In this document: one piece after another, positions 22,966 through 28,728 of the stretch
Position numbering within the stretch: position 1 is the stretch's first letter
How the letters are laid out: the number at the start of each line of letters is the position of its first letter
Source: Aphodosoma sp045631465
GTDB lineage: Bacteria; Bacteroidota; Bacteroidia; Bacteroidales; Paludibacteraceae
NCBI GenBank assembly: GCA_045631465.1
Contig: JAZQUV010000009.1
Location: forward strand, 1-28,728
Direction: 5' to 3'
Length of the DNA: 28,728 bases
The notes under the pieces: model-generated
What the model was told of the DNA's origin: nothing
Database searches by the model: none
Seen by the model: only the letters and a program-made list of their open reading frames with translations
Program-made: the position numbers and the translations under genes

Positions 22966-25900
22966 ATGAATATGAAAAGAAAATTACTTTATTTAGCGTT
23001 ATTTTTGTTTCTCAATTCTCAATTCTCAATTCTCAATGCACAGCAGTTGCCAAACTCAAGTTTCGAGAATTGGGAGCATGACGCATTAAACGATTTCGAG
23101 GATGGTCAACGTCCAGTCAATTGGAATACTTCGAATATTAAGAAAACAGTGGTTGGTATTACAGCGGGTGCCAATATGGTATTCCCTGATGCTGACGCAC
23201 ATAGCGGAACATATTCCGCAAAAGCAATCAACACTGAGGTGGGTGCTGCAGGTATCACCGAAACGAGTCCAGCATGGATTACTTTAGGTAAACCTTGGAG
23301 TTATATTGATGGTATACAAACAGGTACTGCGACAGCGGGTACCGATGGTGGTATTACGTTTACTTATCGCCCTGACACTGTGGCAGTGTGGATTAAACGT
23401 ACTGCAAGTGGTAATGAAAATGCCCACATCGTGTTTTATACATGGAAGGGTACGTCGACAGGTACAAGCTATAAAAATAAGAATGGAGGATGTTCTTCTA
23501 CAACTCACTACGACGAGGAATCGGACATTCGTTTGCAAACTAATGCTAACGATTGTGGTACGTCAGTTCAAGCCACTCAAATCGCTGAGGCTATGTGGCG
23601 CAGTAAGGAGATTTTTACTGAGTGGACAGAGATTAAAGTGCCAATTAAATATTTATCTAACGAAAAGCCTGAGAAATGTAATATGATTATTGCGGCGGCG
23701 AACTATCCTAATAAGCGTGCTAATCAAGTCGAATTGAACGCTGCTATTTGGGCTGACGATGTCCGCTTGATTTATTCTTCTGGTATTGATGAAATTTATG
23801 TGGATGGTCGTAAAAAATTGTCTTGTAAATCAGGACAATTCGATTATACATGTTCTATGGGAAAAACGGCTACTTCGGTAGGCGAAATTACATTGAAACG
23901 TAGTGGTCGTTGGCTCGATGCTTCGGAATATACTATTAATAAAGGTGCTATTGGCGGAGTTACAACCATCACAGTGAAAGCCGAAGATGGCTCATCGGTA
24001 TCGACTTATAACATCACGTTCGCTGCAGCAATGTCGTCAAATGCTAATCTTGGCGATATCTTGATTGATGGTCTTTCTATTGCAGGTTTCAATTCGCTCA
24101 TTAAATCTTATAATGTAGAATTACCTTTTGGTACAACAACTTATCCTATAGTTGAAGCAGTTTTTGCCGAAGACGGACAAAAAGCCGATATCTCAGTGCC
24201 TTCTACTTTCCCTGGCACTGTGAAGATTACGTCTACTGCCCCTGACGGTACTTCTAAAACCGAATATTCTATTACATTTACCGTTGGAGTATTGACTGAT
24301 AATACATTGACAGATATTCGTTTGGATGGTAAAACAATCTCTGGTTTTAACCCAACTAAAAATAACTATACTGTTGAACTCCCATTGGGTACTACTGTAA
24401 CTCCTGTATTAGAATATACAACTGCATATCCAGAATATCATGATATAGTTGTGGATAATAAAGGTGTTGAAGGTGGTATTGATGTTAAAGTTACTCCTAA
24501 GGGAACAACAAATACCCGTACTTATAAAATTAAATTTGTTATTACAGAATCAACCAATAGTAAGTTGTCTGCTATCACTCTCGATGGTGAGTTGATTGAA
24601 GGATTTAATTCTGAACTAACAACATATACAGTTAATTTACCTATTGGTACGACTACATTGCCAGCTGTAGCATACGAAAAAGGCGATGAATATCAACAAG
24701 TTTCTGTTGTAACTGAAAATTCGGAGATTAAGATTACCGTTAAATCTCAATCGGGCGCACAAACAATCTATCGTATTAAATTTGTTATCGCCCAATCTTC
24801 AGTCTCTATTTTGACTGATATTCAGCTCGATGGCGTTTCTATCGAAGGTTTCGACCCTGCAAAAACATCGTATAAAGTAGAATTGCCTCAAGGCACAATA
24901 GTTGCTCCTAAAGTAACATACGTGAAAGGTGATGAATATCAAACAGTAACTCTCACCGAAGGTGGTTTGACTGCTACAACTCGTATTTTGGTTAAGGCTC
25001 AAAGTGGTGCGGTTACTACATATACCATTGATTTCACAGTGGTTAAATCGTCAAACTCAACTCTCAATGCTATTATGCTCGACGGAGTTATGCTCAATGG
25101 TTTTGCCTCTGATGTTGTTACTTATAATGTAACTCTCCCTCGTGGAACAACTAAATTGCCTGAAATCACTTGGACTCCAGGCGATGCTTCACAAACTATT
25201 CGTCTTGCCGAAGGTGGAGTGAATGGCGAAACTAAAGTTACGGTTAAGGCTCAAACTGGCGATGTTACGGTTTATTCTATCATCTTTAAAGTTGAAACTA
25301 ATAGTAATGTGAACCTTGCCGACATTAAAGTAGGTGGTGTTTCTATTCCTGATTTCAAGTCAGACACAATCGATTATGCTTTCGTATTGCCTGCTGGTAC
25401 TACTGCATTGCCTGAAATTTCTTATACTAAAGGCGATGACGCACAGAATGTCTCTGTTACTCGTGGTGGTATCAATGGCGTAACTCAAATTCTCGTAAAA
25501 GCCGAAGATGGCACAACTCGCATCTACACAATCGCTTTCAGTGTCGAAAAGTCTGCTAATGCCTTCTTGAAGATGATTTACGTGGGCGGTGTAGCTTTGG
25601 CTGATTTTGAGAAAGAAAAATTAAACTATGATTACATATTGACATCGGCTGTAACTGAATGCCCAGAAATTACTGTCGATAAGGAAGTTGGTCAGAATAT
25701 CTCTATTGCCGTTCCTCGTATCACAGGTACTGTGCGTATCGAAGTTACTCCAGAGTCGGGAAGTAAAAATGTTTATACAATTAATATCAACTATCCTCAA
25801 TCTTCTAATTCTAAACTTGCAACTCTTTTAGTTAATGGTGAGCAAATCGCAGGTTGGAATCCTGATTCGGTAAATTACAATTTGCAAATCACTGATGGCA

Positions 25901-28691
25901 CTATCCCTACTGTTACTTACGTGCAAGGTGATGAAAAACAGTCAGTAATCGTTGAAACTAACTCTATTACAGGCGACACAAAACTCATCGTAAGAGCCGA
26001 AAATGGTACAGTTACAATCTATAATGTTACTTTTGACCGTGTTAAATCATCTGCAGCTACTTTGACCGATATTAAAGTAGGCGGTGTTTCAATATTTGAG
26101 GCAAACAAATATGATTACAATTATGTTTTGGCTGAAGGAACAACCGTACTTCCTACTATCACATACACAAAAGGCGATGATAATCAAAATGTAACGCTCA
26201 TAGCTCCAGCTCTTGAGGGTGAAGCCAAACTTATGGTGGTTTCTGAAGATGCTTCTACTACAACTACCTATACTATCAATTTTGCATTCAAACCATCGTC
26301 TAACACTGATTTGCAAAAAATAGTTTTGACGTTAAGAGCATTAGATTATGTAAAAGAATTTACTGCTACTGATTTTGCTACAAATGATACAGTATATGTG
26401 GATTGGATTGAGGGTGTTGCAGCACCTACTGTTACCTATACTGCTTCAGTGGATAAACAAATGGTTGCCCTTGCCGATGCAGGATTGAATGGTGCTGAGG
26501 TACTTGTTGTGGCTGAAGATGGTTCTCAACGTAAGTATGTTATTCGCTATAATTTTGCAAAAACTAATATTGCTCAATTGCAAGATTTGCAAATTTGGGA
26601 TGCTGAAAATCACGAGTTTATTACAATCAATGGATTTAAGTACGACAAATATGTGTACGATGTAGAACTTCCTTGGCGCACAACAGTTGAGTCTGTGTTG
26701 AATCCTGTTGCTATGTTGCCAAATCAAACAATCGAGATGACATACGGTGGTGTGAATGGTGCAACTACAATTGTGGTAACCGCTGAGGATGGTGTTTCGA
26801 AACAGACGTATACAGTGAATTTCACAACTCGCAAATCGTCTGTGGCTACTTTGAGTGCTATTTACTATAATCTTAATAACAATGCTCAAGATGTACCTGC
26901 ATTTGATGCAAATACATTCAATTATACTATCAATTTGCCTTACGGTACAAATGTTGTCCCTACTTTGTCGTGGGATTTGGGCGAAGAGGGCGGTAAACTT
27001 CTTACAGAACAAGTAGTAGAGTATCACGCTGGTAATCTTTATCAACCATCTACTATCAAAGTAACTGCAGAAGATGGTACTACTAATACTTATACCATCA
27101 ATTATGAAGTAGCAGGTAGTGGTGAAGCAAATACACTTCAACTTATTAGTGTAGGAGATGTTGCTGTGGTGGTTGAAGATGGTGTTTATGATTATGAGGT
27201 AGAGTTGCCATACGGAACAAAAGAGTTGCCAACAATTTCAGTGGCAACTAATTTCCCAGAGCAAAGTACATTTATCACTTCAAAAGGCATTCTTGGTGGT
27301 ACTCGTATCGTAGTGTTTGCTAACGATGGAGTAGAGCATCAAACTGTTTATAATTTGAAATATAAGGTAGGAAAGAAGACTGCGGCTTCATTATCATCTA
27401 TTAAAATTGATGGTGTGGATGTACCTAATTTTGATCCAGGTGAAACTACTTATATTATGAATGTAACAACAAAACCATCTATGGTTGATGCTATTACTAT
27501 TGGTGATGCAGAATTGGCAGAAGAACCAGTTTTGACAACACATAAAGCAGTGGTTAATGTTGTAGTTGGTGATGAAGAAAATACATATACTGTTTATTTC
27601 CACTATCCTAATGATGTTATTCCTAATGCTAATTTTAATGATTGGGATGCAATGGCTAAGTATTCAGGTGCAAGAAAGCCTAAATATTGGACTTGTGCTG
27701 GTGATATCGTAGGAACATATAAGGTAGATGCATTAATATGGGATACTGGTACTGATTTTTCAGCTACAGTAAAAAATCAATCATCAGGAGGAGAAGGGAT
27801 AGTTGGTTTGTATACTATAGCATCAGGACAATTGTCTGGTATTGGAGGGTCTTTTCCTGGTATGATTACGTTAGGAGATATGTCTGTTTCTCCTAAAACG
27901 AATAATGGAACTACATCTTCTGTATCTGGAGGTATAACTTTTCGTAATACACCAGATGAATTTAGATTTGAGGCTAATCCTTTAGATAATAAAAAAATAA
28001 GTAATTGGCGCGTGTTATTTAGAATTGGTGATGGATCTAATTTAAAAGAGACATTACACACAGGAGATTATAATAATAAAAATGTTTGGCAATCTATATC
28101 TAAAACAATTGAGTATGGTGATACAGAGGTTAATACAATGAATATTGTATTGAATTCGGCAGGTTCAGAAAATGCAACTGATGTTTCGACTCGAACAGCT
28201 GAAGGTACATCAACATTATTAGTGAAAAATCTAGGATTGTTTTATAATAATCTCTTATCGTCAATCTCGGTTGATGGAGTTGTATTAAATGGTTTCTCTT
28301 CGGGGGTTTATGATTATACTTATTCTTTAGATGCAGAAGCTACAACATTGCCATCTATTTCTATTGTAGGTCAAGTGCAAGACCAACAACATCGTATTGT
28401 TTGGGGTGATGAAGTTAATGGTGAGCGTATTGCTACTATTGCTGTTATGGCAGAAGATGGAACAATACAAAATTATCAAATTAAGTTCGTTCGTCCTGCT
28501 TCAGGTAACAAACAATTGAAGTCTATTAAAGTTAATGGTGTAGTGTTAGATGGTTTTGCTTCTGATAAGTATGAATATACTTACGTGATGGCAAATTTGA
28601 CTCGTACAATGCCAAACGTAGAAGTGGTTGGTGCTAATTACAATCAAACAATCTCTTATAAATTTAATGGTAACTCACAATTCTTGATTAC
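22966..28691 (+). CDS. Giant secreted PCMD/cadherin-like repeat protein, 3' truncated
   Basis: The open frame runs about 1909 codons from ATG 22966 (a second ATG at 22972) without a stop to the end of genomic sequence. Residues 1-25 form a Sec signal peptide (MKRKLLYLALFLFLNSQ, probable cut after LNA). Residues about 29-275 resemble the PCMD domain (SSFENW...GQRPVNWNTSN). From about 277 come about 15 repeats of 80-90 residues of the cadherin-like beta-sandwich type: L..I..DG..I.GF, Y.V.LP.GTT..P, GD..Q.V, VKAEDG...Y.I.F. A second PCMD-like module (FNDWDAMAKYSGARKPKYW onward) occupies about 1556-1760, then one full repeat and a truncated one. It is probably cell-surface or secreted, perhaps adhesive or glycan-binding; this is inference. 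The C-terminal sorting signal is missing, so type IX secretion cannot be judged. Confidence 0.88.
23011..23038 (+). repeat. 7-bp tandem repeat CTCAATT in signal-peptide codons
   Basis: Four head-to-tail heptamers occupy 23011-23017, 23018-23024, 23025-23031 and 23032-23038 (last base changed). They encode the end of the signal peptide (LNSQFSILNA). Since seven is not a multiple of three, gain or loss of one unit would shift the frame of the whole giant protein. Confidence 0.95.
27630..28245 (+). other. Internal PCMD-like module with deviating codon use
   Basis: Within the giant gene this stretch encodes a non-repeat module that resembles the N-terminal PCMD domain (NANFNDWDAM, RKPKYW, FRFEANP, NIVLNSAGSENAT). 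Codons such as ATA, GGA, TTA and AGA are frequent here, while the flanking repeats favour ATC/ATT, GGT and CGT. This suggests a separate origin of the segment by domain shuffling. Confidence 0.6.
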
Positions 28692-28728
28692 AAGTCGGAG
28701 GCCAAGCGGTCTTAGGAAGACAAGACCT
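28692..28728. other. Sequencing-adapter sequence at contig end
   Basis: The 32 bases 28692-28723 begin AAGTCGGAGGCC and end TTAGGAAGACAA, which I recognise as the MGI/BGI (DNBSEQ) adapter. The remaining five bases would be the beginning of the sample barcode. The giant gene's frame stays open through it by chance, adding twelve false codons (SRRPSGLRKTRP). It should be trimmed. Confidence 0.93.

Noticed and set aside
24799..28061. Several minus-strand frames of 60-230 codons inside the giant gene
   Set aside because: They are antisense to a continuous, clearly repeated coding frame and show Cys/Ile/Ser-rich low-quality composition without domains.
28692..28728. A novel Arg-rich C-terminal tail of the giant protein
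   Set aside because: The bases match a sequencing adapter, so the encoded residues are artefacts.

Overview
The window reads as chromosomal DNA of a low-GC member of the Bacteroidetes, most likely Bacteroidales. Reasons: promoters of the Bacteroidetes type (TTTG, about 19-20 nt, TAnnTTTG) lie upstream of gyrB, nadA, a chromate transporter, a lipoprotein and a candidate small RNA. Shine-Dalgarno sequences are nearly absent. The family variants (long signal peptidase I, short DapB, TopA with C-terminal repeats instead of zinc fingers) and the gene order hpt-adk-obgE also fit. The right end carries 32 bases that match, from memory, an MGI/BGI sequencing adapter, so this appears to be the end of an assembled contig and the last 37 bases are probably not genomic.

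Layout. 1-6569 (minus strand): split chromate transporter pair, tcdA, a LolD-type ABC ATPase, a lysophospholipid-type acyltransferase and a POT-family peptide transporter. 6889-11467 (plus): gyrB, dnaN, prmC, recX, facing the convergent topA (11494-13833). 14145-16512 (plus): hpt, adk, obgE. 16513-16936 is noncoding and holds the obgE terminator and a candidate free-standing small RNA. 16937-21863 (minus): nadA, aroB, dapB, lepB and a NUDIX hydrolase, apparently read from a promoter upstream of nadA. 22010-22510 (minus): a small orphan lipoprotein with its own promoter and terminator. 22966 to the end (plus): the first about 1909 codons of a giant secreted protein.

Most genes are housekeeping (replication and topology, nucleotide salvage, ribosome and release-factor maturation, aromatic amino acid, lysine and NAD synthesis, protein export). 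I see no complete new defence, secretion or biosynthetic system. The less ordinary material is: (i) the giant protein, with about 17 cadherin-like beta-sandwich repeats interrupted by a second PCMD-like module whose codon use differs from the rest; (ii) a 7-bp tandem repeat inside its signal-peptide codons that could act as a frame switch; (iii) two collinear palindromic elements of about 240 bp that follow the stop codons of tcdA and lolD; (iv) the candidate small RNA; (v) twin 26-bp palindromes upstream of gyrB; and (vi) families of degenerate short tandem repeats at many gene junctions, some of which supply start or stop codons.
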